Below, piece by piece: positions 26,901-41,900 of a DNA stretch of 64,000 nt. Within the stretch, counting starts at the first letter, position 1; each line of letters opens with the position of its first letter. Below the pieces are notes generated by a model, which searched no databases, had not been told where the DNA came from, and saw only the letters and a program-made list of their open reading frames with translations. Source of the stretch: Antedon bifida (taxonomy: Eukaryota; Echinodermata; Crinoidea; Comatulida; Antedonidae). The stretch covers positions 13,402,917 to 13,466,916 of the forward strand of contig OY727101.1 of assembly GCA_963402885.1 (NCBI GenBank). The letters run 5' to 3'. The translations under genes were made by a program, and so were the position numbers.

Positions 26901-29900
26901 ATAATAAATATAAATAGAGAATAATATTACCGTATTCATTCAAAGAAATGCCCCCTCCCCCTTCAAATAAATTTCCCTCATAAAACATATTTTGAAGTAA
27001 ACTCCCCCTCAAAAAATGCCACGGGATATAATTTTTTTCTTCTTCAAATAAACCCCCTGCATTTCCACAGACTTACTGTATGTAATATAATTTATTTTAT
27101 ACAAAATGTCAATTTATAGTAGAATCATAGGCTACATTGAGCCATGGTTTGTATAGTATTATTAATAGTGGAAAGGTTTAAAAGTTTCTCTCTCTCTGAT
27201 TTTATTTCTTTTTATCCTTCTTCATTGTAGGCCTACTGTATATTTATATATAATATTTATATATAAAATTATTATTATTAATTCCTTCACTTGCACTGAT
27301 GAAGGGCTAGTGTTGCCCGAAAGCTCTGCTAACTTTTCTGGCTGTTTACTTTATCGTTTTGATTTAGCTTTTCGCTTTTTTATTTGTATCTCCATTGAGA
27401 TCCAGCCACTGATACCCACAGCATTGTCATTTTTTTCAGTAATTTGCCTTTGGATTTATATATAATATTATATATTTATTTTTTATATCTTTGTTAATTT
27501 TGTGTTTTTATAGTTTATTTTGTATTTACTGTTTGTATTGTTTGAGGGTCTCTAATGATCAGCTGATGCTGGATGGACTACCCTCATAAAATATTGTTGA
27601 AACAAAGACAGGAGCTTGGTAACGGGACATTTTCAGTATTGCCTAAACGAGACATATTTTGACCAAATGGGACCCCATGAGGCATGTTTGGTATTACCTA
27701 AATGGGACAGGTTTGGTATTTCCCCCATGAGGCATGTTTGGTACTACCCAAATGGGACAGGTTTGGTTACCCAAATGGGACAGGTTTGGTTACCCAAATG
27801 GGACAGGTTTGGTTACCCAAATGGGACAGGTTTGATATTTACCCAAATGGGACAGGTTTGGTTACCCAAATGGGACAGGTTTGGTATTTACCCAAATGGG
27901 ACAGGTTTGGTTACCCAAATGGGACAGGTTTGATATTTACCGGGATGTGATGCTCTTTGAAGATGTTGTCATAAATGTGTTCAAATTAAAGCTCTTTCGT
28001 CCCTGTTCATGTTGTTGAGGTGTAGTCTTACATGAATTTCTTCTTTGTTCTTTAACAAAGCTTTTCTACAACTACTGTCACGTATGATTATGCCTTGTTA
28101 GCCAGCAAAACATCAAGTCTACACTATCAACGTTTATGTGACAACAAAATGTGATGTGCCCATATATGGACATGACGATGTCACATCACTACCATATTTG
28201 GATACATCACACTTTTTTTGTCAAACAAGTTTGATAGTGTAGACAGAGCTTTACAGAACAATTTGACATCCTTGAATCAAAGTAATCTTACTCACAATAT
28301 TTAATATTGGATTCAAATGAACCTTTTCAATAACACTGCACTTTCTATACACGTTAATGATGACAGCTTCAAGTGCAATGTAAGCACCCTCAAAAAAGAC
28401 AATGAACTAATTGGCTTGTTAATTGTATCGTCAAAATCCCCATCAAAACAACCAACTAAAATACATTTTATACATAAATTTCTATATAAAGTAGACCTCT
28501 TATTAAAGGGACATCTTCAGGACCCAAGAAAATTTCCGCTGAATACTGGTATCCTCTAAATAGGGATGTCCACTGAATAGGAAGGTCCAACTGGTTATGG
28601 GTGTCCACTGGCTATGGGTGTCCACTGAATAGGGGTGTCCACTGAATAGGGGTGTCCACTGGCTATGGGTGTCCACTGGCTATGGGTGTCCACTGAATAG
28701 GGGTGTCCACTGGCTATGGGTGTCCACTGAATAGGGGTGTGCACTGGCTATGGGTGTGCACTGGCTATGGGTGTCCACTGGCTATGGGTGTCCACTGAAT
28801 AGGGGTGTCCCCTAAATAGGAATGTCCCCTAAATAGGAATGTCCCCTAAATAGGAATGTCCTCTAAATTATAGGAGTTGGTCTTAATCATATTTTTAAAA
28901 CATATTTGCTCATAGGCATAGGTACAGTACAGTAAGTGTCCACTTAATAGGGTGTCCTTTTGAATCGGGTGTTCTTTTGAATGGGGTGTTCTTTTGAATG
29001 GGGTGTCCTTTTGAATGGGGTGTTCTTTTAAAAAAAAGGAGTTCTACTATAATAAATACAAAAGGTTGCTCAAAGCAATGTAAGTTTCCTTGTCATTTGA
29101 TTGGTTGATTCCACATCAACATGTTGTTAATTTAGGTACAACATTACAAGTTCTAATCAATGGTTCTATTCCACAACCAGCATTTGTCAAATTTTGAAAA
29201 TGCTGTAAAAATAATGTGCGACCAAAAAATCTACCTGCAGAGTGCACCATTTATAATGGCTCTAATCCGCAGCCAATCAGAGTTCCACACTTTTTGAATT
29301 GACTAGCCTTCGACATTCAATGCAAGATGTAAGCAGTTTGTTGAATGGAGAGAATATTTTCATTCGTTTAAAGGTTGTTCTATTCAACAAGTCAAGTTGA
29401 ATTATAAACTATTCCATTTATTCAACTTATAAAACATTATTATATCATTATGGCACTGTATGTTCAAACATATCTTCAGTCAAATATCATCAAACCACTG
29501 GGGTTTATTTCAATACATCAATGCTAATAGTGAATATCAAACACAGATAACATATATCACAGGTGTTATAAAGAGAATTAATTCAATCGTACGATTTCAT
29601 TCCCAGATGAATAAGTAGATTTAATCACATACACAAATAAAAAATCAAATTTCCTGTTGGTATAATCTGATTCCCAGAATAGCCTAATTAAATAAATAAT
29701 ATTATTTGCTTTCAAGCTTTTAAACGTTTTTGCATACTACTAAACACATGTATTTATTGTAAACCGTGTTATACTTACACCAACATATTTAGAGGTGCCA
29801 AGGAAAGCTTACTCACTAAAGCTCTGTCTATACTATCAAACTAGTTTGACAAAAAAGTGTGATGTGCCCAAATATGGTAGTGATATGCACAAATATGGTA

Positions 29901-32900
29901 GTAATATGACATCATCATGTCTATACATGGGCACACCACATTGTTTTGTGATATAGAGTAAAGAGAACAAAATATTATTTTTTCACTGTCAATCTCGGTA
30001 TAATATCTTGGAAAAAGGGAAACCGTTTTAATGCAAATTTTAGCACGTTGGCAGCTGAATTACAATCTATTTTAAATGGCCTAAAAGAGATTTATATACT
30101 ATAGAATAGAATGTTAATAAACTAAATAAAACCATTTGAATCATACCTGTAATACAAACTTCTGGTCAATATATCTTTTAGCTATACTAGGCTGAAACTC
30201 GGGTGATTCCAAAAAGCGAAGAAAAAATTCATAAACAATCTAAAATGGAAAAACAAGGATCAATAAACATTAATTAACTACTTTCCATTCAATATTTGCA
30301 ATAAATGTAAAAAGTATGTATAGTATGTATTATCATGATGTAAAGACTGGCTGAAAAAAAACAAAAAACAAATTGTTTTTGATTGATTCGAACCTAATTT
30401 CTGGAAGCAAACTTCTAGACCACCAAGCAAAAATACTGTGAAGTCTAATTTAGGTTAATTTTCTTCAGTGATCCGAGTAAACAGGTATCAGGATAGTTAC
30501 AAAAAAGGTTGATACTAAATATGTACTTAAATGAATCAAAAAGATGGTTTCTTACTTGCAAATGTGGCCATGCAGCCTCTAACGTGGGGTCATCTTCTTC
30601 AGGGTCAAATTCTGGGTTTTCACTCGGTGGAAGTGTCCTGAAGATATTGCATTGTATCTGTTTACAAATGAAAACAACATTTATAATAATAGATATGTTC
30701 AAATGGACTTACGTCTAAGGTAAAGTTACTCTACTGTACATCGAACATGAAAATTATTCGCAGGCAATACTTCTGATGAGCGTCCACATGATGCTCAATA
30801 AAAGCTGCATTTTACATTTTTAGCACATATTGTTACATTCCTTGTGTACGCGGAAGTAGCACATTTATTCTGGAGACTTCAACTTAATACAAACAGCATT
30901 TGCAATGCAACATTATGGAAGTACGTTTCCATGTTTGATCACAATAAATGGTGTAAAATAATGTGAAAGCATTGCTCATTTGAACATACTGTATGGAATT
31001 TGTGCTATATAAATGAATACATTATTATTAATTTATTAATTTTAGCACTAAACATCCAAAGTTTGTTTTTTTTGTTTCTAAATAAAATAATATATACAGT
31101 ACTGAGCGGTGTGGAGTGATAAAGACTCGCTATCCAATCAAATTTGAACCATACCATGAAAGACCACTGGTATGATGTCTGCATATCAAGAAAGAAAATT
31201 CCGGGTTCGAATCTTCACAATTTTTTTTTAGGTATTTTCCCATATATCACTGTGCAGTTTGGAATTTCTCTATGCCTGTTTAATTATATGGTAATAACTA
31301 GGAGGTATGGTAGATAACACAATCTATAAAAAGTAATAAGAAGATCCTAACTAAAAGCTGACTGCAAACTACACTAATATGCCAGTTATATTGCCAATAA
31401 TTCGGAAATGGACATAATCTAAGACCAAGCTTATAAATGATTAAAGTGAAATAGCCGATTTAATTGAAATAAATAGAACTCAGTATAGGAACTGACAGAA
31501 GCCTATACTTTGAAACCCAATGACATCAAATATTTTGATAAATTGTGAAATGCACACAAAAAAAATCGTTATAGTCATTGGCAGAAGCCTATACTTCGAA
31601 ATTTAATGACATCAAATATTATGATGAATTGTGAAACATACAGTACAGAAATACTTGGTATAACATTGGCAGAAGCCTACAGTACACTTTGAAATTAATA
31701 TTATGATGACATTGTGAAATCAACAGAAAATAATGATTTACTTTAGTTTACTAGTAAAACATTTACGTTTAAAAAACAAATCAATTTTGTATCGCATATG
31801 GACATACACGTAGAGTACAGTATCAACAATTTTCGACCTTTCGTTTTCACCATGTACCACTAAATAAATAAGTGTAAATTTGTAAAGCACAAAAAAACCA
31901 AAGCACTATGAAAACAAGATCAAGGAAAGGAGAGCTGTTGAATCTAAAAGTCATTCTGTACATTCTTAAATTTTGCGATCGTGCGCAGAATGGCTTTAAT
32001 TTAATACTTGATAACTCGTAATGCCCCCCACCCTCGAATGCATCTACAGTATGACTTTATAGAATAACATGGTTTCATCAGATTGAATAACAGTATGTTG
32101 TTAACGCAGGTGAGAAAGAATGTAGATGAACTTTTGCAGTTCTACAAATAAACAAAATTCCTTCTTAGACTTATTAACATCCTGTTTCGTACACCTTGGT
32201 ATAAAAAAAACATAATGGTGTTATACCAATGTTGTGGAGTCAAAGGGCTGGAAATCAATACATTCGTTGGCTTAACTAATTCATTTTACCAAAAAAAGGA
32301 TTTTCAAAGAGTGAAGGTAGATTCAAACCATATCCAAATTTGGCTCAGAAAAAAGAACATTGGATCAATGGTAAAAGACACAAACCTATCAAAATTTTCT
32401 TTATATGAACACACTTCTGTGTCATCGAAAGGGGATTTTTTATCAAGAACACCAGGGTATAAACTAAACTGAACACGAAGACGCTCTAGGTTATTTTAAG
32501 TCAGCACAGGTCATATGTGTACACTGGACCTTTTTATTAAGTCGTCATCTGAGAAATTAAACAGCAAACAAAACCATTTTGACATTGCATCAAAATGGCA
32601 TTATGTCAAATTTTGTCTTACTTCTGTTATGCTAGTGCGGCTCCCAGATTGAACAATTTTGCGATATTCTTCTTCATTGAACTTAATTCACTATAGTCAC
32701 ATCAAATCAATATTATATAAAGTAGATTTAGAAAAAATAATGAAATATTACATACAGACTACAAAGAATACTAGAAAAAAGAAATGTCTACTGTGTTGTA
32801 ACTAGAATCAATTATAAATAATGCAATGATAGTGGATGGAACAGGCTTACTGTAGGTTCACTATAAACGAGGACTTATAAATTTCATGTACATGTGAAAT

Positions 32901-35900
32901 TGAAGACTTATAATGTATACAAATACACAAACGTATATTTGATATGATTGCTAACATTTTAGAGCTAACCAATCAGGGAATTCAACAAGTTTGAATCGAT
33001 CTTGCAAAGATTGCATTCTTAAACAGAAAATAATGATTATATTTTAATTTCAAATCAAACTAGAGAAGAAAGAAATAACAATAACAAAATGTCTGATGTA
33101 CAATATCATAGTATTTAAAGCTTATACAAACTAATGATAGAATGATAACAACTAAATGATAAAAATTCAATCCAAAATATAATTCTACTTTTTTTCAACA
33201 GAAATCAAATCAGATTAACAGAGAAAAAAAACTGATAATCAAAATAATACAATAATCAGATTAAGAAATGAATACGATTTAATTTAAAATGTCATTTTTA
33301 TTTCTTTCAACAAAAATCAAATCGCAGAACAGAGAAATAATTAGTAAATAGCTGTACACAGCTAATACGTGTTGATTGCATCTTTCAAAGGCAAGAATGT
33401 GTGGGAGGAACAATCATTTCTGTAGCAAATGAATAAACACTGATTGATACCTTGGGTTGTTTTATATCCTTTAAAATGGACCTGAAATGGATTTTCGATT
33501 TTTTTCATTTTAGAATGACGTTTTGGGGGCTATTAGGTGTTGCTAGAACGTATATTGTTACAAAATATAAATTCGCCCTTTTGGGGAAAGCCCCATTTGA
33601 AAATCAAAAAAATTCGCGGGTGACGTCACTTTGCGAATATATTCCTATCCCTCCAATGGACAATTTGCAGTTTTTTGGCTATAACTCTTGAAATCTTTGG
33701 AGTATTTTCTAAAAAATGCTTGTGCTTTTGCAGAAACATATTTAGAATTTTTTAATATAAAATTATTACCGTATAAACGGTTATTTATCGAGTAAATGAC
33801 GATTTAAAATCTCCAAATCGACAGGTTTTTTCTGGCAATACCGACGTTAGCCTGGCAACGTTGTCCAGGATACAGCGCCGTGTGCAATGATGCGTATCCA
33901 TATTTTTCGGTTCGTGTGTATTTTCAAAAATAGAATTTTGTATATCGTTCGTAATTTATACTGCTAAAATAAATGTGTTAGTTTCTTTAGTTTTTAGTTT
34001 AGCAGAATTAAATTAGTAATATGAGATGGTAATTTATTTGTCACGAATAAGGCAGTTCGAAAACGAATTTGATTCATATTTTACTTTGGCTTGACAATGA
34101 GCAGCAAGTTGTTGATATCGCTTTGGATGCACATGAAACGGAGCCTCGCATGGGTGGGTGGAGGATCGACTCCGGGCGCTGGGGCCTAGGCCTAGTAAAG
34201 GTTTGGGAGGTAGGCCTAGGCCTTCTAAATTCGGGTTTTAGAACAAAGTACATTTTAGGGCACTAAATTTCAACAACATTATATATTGAATAAATTAGTA
34301 TTAGTGTCAGCGCTTCGCGTATCTTTCCTGGCCGTCGATCATTCACGGACTATCGGGCGGCATACACGCTCTCGATCGTCGTGTGTATATGTGACGTCGT
34401 GAATATAGATGCTCCCGACGGCCGTTGAAATAGAATATTGCAATGGCGTGAGTAATTTTCGCTAATTTACCAAGGTATCTTAAAATTTCGTTTTTTCTCA
34501 AAATACTATACATTTTGTTTTTATTTGTATGGGTTTGTGTTAATTTGATACATTTAAATAACATGTGTGAATTTCTTAAAAATCGAAAGTCCATTTCAGG
34601 TCCATTTTAAATGTTGCATCAATATTTGACCTTTGATCTTTCTTTATAAACTTTATATGTCCAAATGTATATATTGCACATTTTGTTGTATTGTGTTCAT
34701 AACCAAAAGGACAAACATTTGTGTAGCAAATGAATACACACTGAATGATACCTAGCATTGTTTTATATTTTAAAATGTTGCATCAATATTTGACCTTTGA
34801 TCTTTCTTTATAAACTTTATATGTCAAATGTATATATTAATTACACATTTGTATATTATACATAATGTACTTATTAATTACATTTTGTTGTATTTTGTTT
34901 ATAACCAAAAGAATAATCATTTCTGTAGCAAATGAATACACACTGATTGATACTTAGCATTGTTTATATTTTTAAATGGTGCATCAATATTTGACCTTTG
35001 ATCTTTCTTTATAATTATGTCAAATGTATATATATTCACATTTTTATACTACATAATGTAGTTCTCCATTACATTTTGTTGTATTGTGTTTATAACCAAA
35101 AGGACAATAATTTCTGTAGTCAAATGTATTGCACATGTATTTAATACTACCATGTCTATTGTATTTTTCATAACCAATAAATACAATTACAAGCTTCGTA
35201 ACAGTACTGTAGCTTACAATATACTAAAAATAACAAATCTTTATTCTGCAATTTAGCTCTTTCTACAAAGTACCTTGTACTGTATTACAAGAAGTACAGA
35301 TATTTAATTTTTGTGTCAATTTAATTGTTATTGTTAGTTGGTATTAAAGAAACTACTGTAGTAGCAATATTGTTTGAAGTTTCTTTTTAAAAAAATAGGT
35401 TTTTAATTTGTTTTACAAAATGATGTAACAATTAATGGATTTAGTCAGTATCCTGTACTCTATGTACAATACAGTATAGAATAATCCTAAACCTGACTAA
35501 ACGATTTTTATGCCAACTGATATGGGATATCAATATCGTCCAGAAGATTTTTGCATCATAGCTAATGATGTAAGCCCCTCAGGTGTTCTAGGCAAGGGTC
35601 ATATCAGCTGGCATGTCCAGGTAATTTTGATGATGTATATTAATCATTATCTTGTACTATCTATATTTCATTTTACTAAGTGAACCGCATATCTTGATGT
35701 ACATAGTTCTACTGTACTGTAAAGCTCTGTCTACACTATCGAACTAGTTTGACAAAAAGTGTGATGTGCCGAAACATGGTAGTGGTATGCCCAAATATGG
35801 TAGTGATATGACATCATTATGTCCATATAATGGACACATCACATTTTTGTCACTTAAAGTTTAGTGTAGACAGAGCTTAAGTTCTGTTGTCGAGATCCTA

Positions 35901-38900
35901 ATCGGACATAGTTTTTGATTTTTAAAATACAGTACAACTTTTATATGGCTTAATTTAATATTCTGGAATAAATTAAACTTGTGGAACTTGTCATCTAATT
36001 CCATCAATATTCACACTTCTTCTGTTTCATGAAATACAAGATGGCGCCTTTAATCTTTTAACAACTAATCATTATTAAACAAAACAGCTCCGTCTTTCGT
36101 TGTGTGAAAAGGAAAACTATGAATGTACATAGCTAAATAATGGTTACCATTTGAAGATATTACAAATAAAATCGCGAAACAATCAGAAATAAGTGTAAAT
36201 TTCAGAAGAATTTTAGATTTTCTAGTAGTAGTAGTACTGGAAATATAGCTGGGTTGTTAATGTGCTTGCCTTCCAGTCCCAAGGTTCAATACTGACCTAG
36301 GTCCAGGGTTCAATTCTGACCTAGCGCCAGGGTTGTAAACTCATTATTCTTTCTGCACCTAAAACCTCAAATGAGACTTAATAGTTTATTATTAAAATTT
36401 AGTTTATCCACCCTGTGTACAGTAGTAAATTTGCGAGTTTCTCGCTGTTTTATGCATGAAGTAATAAGAAAAGAAAATCTTTTATTTATAGCGTCTAGTT
36501 AAAGAGATGATGTTCCTAGAACTGGCCAGGTTTTTAATTGTGAGTACGTCATAAATTATCATTAAGAAATAATGGCCAAGGCTATATCCTGCTGGTTACT
36601 ATGTATGATTGGCATCTGCTATGGCGTTTAGCTGCATGCTTCTCTACCATCCAGTCTACAGCAGTATGTCGAAACTATAACAGTATATTTATTGGAATAC
36701 CAGTAATGTCTATTGTATTCCTCCATTAGCTACAAAAAGTACCGGTTTACTACTCACAAATAGTGCAAGTTACAGTAGAACCCCTCCTTTCGGAGCACCC
36801 TTATACATGGTCCAACACCCATATTACAGAGACAATTTCCTCTGAAGAAGGGGAAATATATTTTTTAACGAACAAACCCCTATACAGACACCCCAATTAA
36901 GTGGACACTTAAAACTACTGTATAGTAAATTGGCAAGTTTCTTGCTGCTTGAAGTAATAATAAGAAAATCTTATATTTATAGTGTCTAGTTACATTAAGA
37001 GGTTGCTAAGTGAAAATTAAATCGGGTGGAGGCCTACAATGAACAAAACTCATCAGGTCTTCATGATATTTATAGGCTTACAAAGAAACAATAGACAAGG
37101 TAGAACACAGACAATAGGCAACAAAAAAATGCCCCTGTCCACTTGATATCAAATGCCTTACATGGTCTTATACTACTACTACAAGGCTATACCTAGCAAG
37201 GCAATTGTATGACATCTACTGAGTATTTAAGTATTCCATGGACATACTGTATGTTAATATAGTAGTCACCAGAACATCTAGCCAATATTTTTTGGAATAT
37301 AATTCTTGGTTGGATCACACCTTGAACCAATGGTCTAAATCTTTGCAAGTTGCTATCTCTCAGAGATACTGTATTAAATTAATGATATTAAAAACCTTGC
37401 AATTGGTTTTAAAATATGCATATCATAGGCAAATATCCAAGAAACAGTATACCAATGGTCTGCAGTACTTAATTAATTAAGCTAAGACCAACCCCACCTA
37501 GTTTCCAACACCACCTAGTTTCCAACCCCACCCTAACAATAGAAATGGTGGTTATTGTCTGATTTCCATTTTTAAAAGAATTGGGTGATAATATTAAAAA
37601 CTACAGTATGAAATACTGTACAAATGTGTACACAGGTTGTATTAAAAGCAGTCATTATAATAATGCAGACGATTTGCTTTGTATTATCTAATGTCAGTTA
37701 CCCTTGGAGAAGTCATCTTTGAGATTCTATATCCTGCTAATCAATTTCAATGCAATCTCCCTTTTCCTTAAAAAATACTATGTTGATCTTAAGTATACTT
37801 AATAAATTTACATGAGTTACACAGTTTTCTTATTTACTCAACCAATAATTTTTTTTTAAATTATTAATTAAATTAATATTTGTTCACACAGATACATTTT
37901 TTTTAATAAATATTTTTATTAAGTTATTTATTGGATTATTTGGAAAAATTAAATAAGTATGACTAAATTTACACAAACCAATAGTGGTGTGGTCATGGAC
38001 GATACCACTAGCTTGGAGGGGAATACTAAGAATATTTTTACTTTTCGATATGTTCTCCCCTCGAAGGAGAAAAGAGGTAAGCTAGTCATGCAATAGACTT
38101 AACAATCTATTTTTGCAAAACTGTGCAGACTTTGTAAAAACGCAAGCCTAACTGTTTCACAACTAACTGTAGCAAAACAAAAACTGCCTCCCAACATGTC
38201 TTGGACCATAAAGAAAAAACCAAATCTCAAATTGCAGTGGATTGGAAGAGGCTTTTGCAAAGTTTAAACAACTTTTATTATGCTTTACAGAATCTGTACA
38301 GCAAACTCTCTTAATACTGGACACCTTTTGGCTCGCTGGCCTAACCAGGTTTTCTAGAAATTCTGGTATTTTCTGAATGTGGTTTTAATGCTAAAAAAGA
38401 AATAGAGAACTTCTGGTTTTGATAGTTAAGCTCTGTCTACACGATCTAACTTTAAGTGATGTGCCCAAATATGGTAGTGATATACTCAAATATGGTAGTG
38501 ATATGACATCATCATGTCCATGGGCACATCACCTTTTTTGTCACTAGAGTTTGATAGTGTAGGCAGAGCTTAGGTTGACTACTGTACAGTAGTATATTTA
38601 TGATTATCAATATGAACATCCATTATGGCTGATATCTACGAAGGATTTAAACTTCTGACATAAAATAACATCTTCTATCATTACCTTCATCTCCTCGGTT
38701 TATAAAATTGACAAATAATTTTGTAAAAGGATTTCAAAATGAAAATATTATTCACTTGAAGTAGTATTAATACAGCAGAGTAAATTACATATTTAGGTTG
38801 TCGGTTGCTAGAGCAAGGGCTATGTTTGTGTAGCACTTAGGCAGGCATTAATGTAGTTCACTTGATGCATTGCATCTATTTGACAAGCGTGTTGTGTTTG

Positions 38901-41900
38901 CAACGATCTTCTTAATGGATTGCTAAACTGGGATTTTAAATAAAAACAAATCACAATATCATATATATACAAAATACATGGATTTATCGGCAAACAAAAA
39001 TCAATTTACACATTGCTACCATTACATGGCTTTGGAACCGTACTAGGATTAAAGTGACACTTTATATATATTTAGCTTCATTGATGAGGAAGTCTCCATT
39101 GCAAAGTCTTGTCATTTGTAAGGTAGACAAACTGTGCATGAAATGGTAATGGTTGTAGAATGCTACACTTGAGGGCATAGATTGCAGATTGTACCATTTA
39201 TGGAGAAGGGCGTTTAGCAAATTTTCTAATCTTCAAGACATACTGTATAGGCTATTGCTTGTTTCTCCAGGTATCTACACTAGGCATAAAATAAACTACG
39301 CAAAGCTGCATTATGTTCAGATTAAAACAACTTTAAAATCAGTATCTGTAAAGCTCTGTCTACATCAAACTTCATAAAAAAAAATTGTGATGTGTCCAAA
39401 TATGGTAGTGATGACATCATTGAGTCCATATATGGGCACATCACATTTTTTGTCACATAAAGTTTGATAGTGTAGACAGAGCTTTAAGAGTCCTGTGCAA
39501 TGGTGTTTTCAATCTATCATTGGCAATGCCACAAGACACTTCAGCTTGGTACACTAGGCATGACTTGTCATTATAATAATTTATTTTAAACGAGCATGTA
39601 AAATGTGTAGAATGTGTTTGATTGAGGTTCAAGGCTTTACTAAGAATCTAAATTCTCTGCAACATAAAAAATGTTGTGAGGTGGTTTCCCAAATGATCCT
39701 AAAATCAAAACGGTACTGGGTATGACCAACTAGCGCTCTTGTCACCAACTAGCCATCCATTCATAGAAGTACTGATGTAGCAGCCTATCTGTACGACGAC
39801 CATAGAATGTGACCCGAGACATGACCAATTACAACTTTTAGTTGATAAAAGAATGAAAAAATTTGTTAAGAAGAGTTGTACTGTATGTATGTGGATGTTT
39901 AATGAAATTATGTCAATAATGTTTATATAGGCCTACTAGGCATATTAACAGTAATGTTTGTTAGTATAAGCTAAGCAATTTTGAGTTAATAAGATATAAT
40001 TATAAGGAAGAAAAGCAAATTCTTAGCCACTCTGTACAGAAATTATGCTTTTCTCCCACAATGCAACATGTTGATTGTCACACATGATAAGGATAAGGGC
40101 ATTATGGGATTGCAAACAAGGCTTTATAAATACTGACCATTTGGAACATATCCGGATATACCGCTTCTGTGATGACACCTCGTCCACTGGTTATATAATC
40201 AACAAGTTCATTTAGAGTCGCCCTCTTGATTTCTTTGCCCCTAAGTTCGACGACTGCGTCCATGAAATCGAAAAACACGCAACATTGCTGTAGTTTCTTC
40301 ACAAACAGTTCTGGTTGTTCAGCGGGTGGTGTATCTAATAAAACAAAAATATACTAAAATTAGAATACATGGCACTTGAAATAATGGAATAATGAGATGC
40401 AAACAAGTTTAGTAGAAATCCAATTTGCAACCTTTTGCAAATGACAAAATTGAAATGTGTTAAATTGATCAAGTTGATTCAATTTCAATAAATAAATTTA
40501 AAGCACACGTCGTGAGGTATCCATCGTATGCCAATTAACAAAGACACCAAAAGTACAGGTTTTAAATTGAAAAATGTTCGTGTATACTGTACTATACAGT
40601 TACCTATGGACCAATAGACGAACTTACCAATAGAAAAAATTGACCAATAGAAAAAATTGACCAATAGAAAAAACTGAACAATAGACAAACTGACCTACTG
40701 TAAACTACCTTAACTTACTGTTACTTAGTACCAAGTAAACGCTAAAGTGTTACTGTATGATTGAAGATAAATTAAGTGATCTATTTTCATATTGCAACAA
40801 AATAGAAAGGAAATTTATCAGTTAATCAGTAAATTGGCTTTCTAAAGAAACATTATACTAATGATGATACTGTACTTATGCAATAATATTAAGGTCAACG
40901 AACTGTTAATAAAAGGCACGATTGAGGTTGTCTACACAGGAAGTACTGTACTGTACTGAACCAGTATGTTGTATTTTTAATGGGAATAAAGACACAACAT
41001 TAATTATTCATGAAAAATGTTTCTTCTGATATTAAAAAACTATTTTTGAATCACTTGGTGTACTCTACACTGTACTGTATGGTAGAAATAGCAAGCTTTT
41101 GTATGGGGACAAGGATACAAGGAAACTTTATTCATCCCAACTTGGGAGGATCAAGATTTAGAGATTTAACCAATCATAACAGCATGTGTAAAATGGACGA
41201 AATACATCAATAAATTAGTGTCTTCAACATCTACCGCCCCGAAACCAAAGCTTGCTAATATCAATACTTTAATAAACTGTTTCTTCTATCACCTAAAGCC
41301 CGACATACACTATAGCTATCGGCTTGAGCCAACTGGAACGAATAACACTTTGCTCACTGTGTTTGTCGGACAATTCGTGAGGAATCGACCACATGTGCCG
41401 GTGACGAAAATATCTATCATGTTTAATATTTTTTGTCATGTGTGTCATTTTCCTCAAGTTTGTGCCGAACATGAGCTAATAGCTCACTTAAAAATTCGAC
41501 TGCGCATGACATATACTAATTTATTAAAATATGTCAGCGCGCCGTATAGCATAGTAAGTAACTATACAATCAGAAAATCGCGTTTAGTATGTGTCCGATA
41601 GAATGTGATCACAGTTTGCAAAAAATTTGTGTTATTCATGCCAGTTGGCTCAGCCGCTAGCTACAGTACAGTGCGCGCCGGGCTTAATAAAGGTAGCCGC
41701 TTAATTAATAGTGCCTGTCCCTTCGCAAAACAATACTAGATCCATCCCCCACCCCTCCCAAGCATCTATTGTTTAAAAATCACAATTTATGATCATCATC
41801 ACAAATGTTGACATTTTGTACAATAACCGACACAGGGAATTTCCCACAACAGCAACATACTTAAGTATTAACGACAAGACATAATTAGTAGCCATTATTA

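Larger units (their letters stand above)
22903..30146. other. PPP2R5E intron 4, repeat-rich
   Basis: No exon recognised. Contains three family A copies, an AT-rich array (24060-24300), a 235-bp tandem repeat, a retroelement-like remnant and three minisatellites, each listed separately. Confidence 0.6.
30658..40137. other. PPP2R5E intron 2, repeat-rich
   Basis: No exon of any gene recognised over 9.5 kb. It holds the TTAA element in a satellite array, three family A copies, a SINE fragment (about 32500-32560), and tRNA-like box-B remnants near 31200 and 36250-36330. Confidence 0.6.

Noticed and set aside
27616..27950. Overlapping open frames of 105 and 82 codons
   Set aside because: Translate only a 23-bp minisatellite in different frames.
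32215..32472. 85-codon plus-strand frame in PPP2R5E intron 2
   Set aside because: No recognisable domain, no splice continuity, AT-rich intron context.
34343..34758. Two minus-strand frames at the right end of the TTAA element
   Set aside because: Low-complexity translation with no transposase motif.
41218..41601. 127-codon plus-strand open frame
   Set aside because: Mostly spans the arm of an inverted-repeat element; no domain, no splice context.
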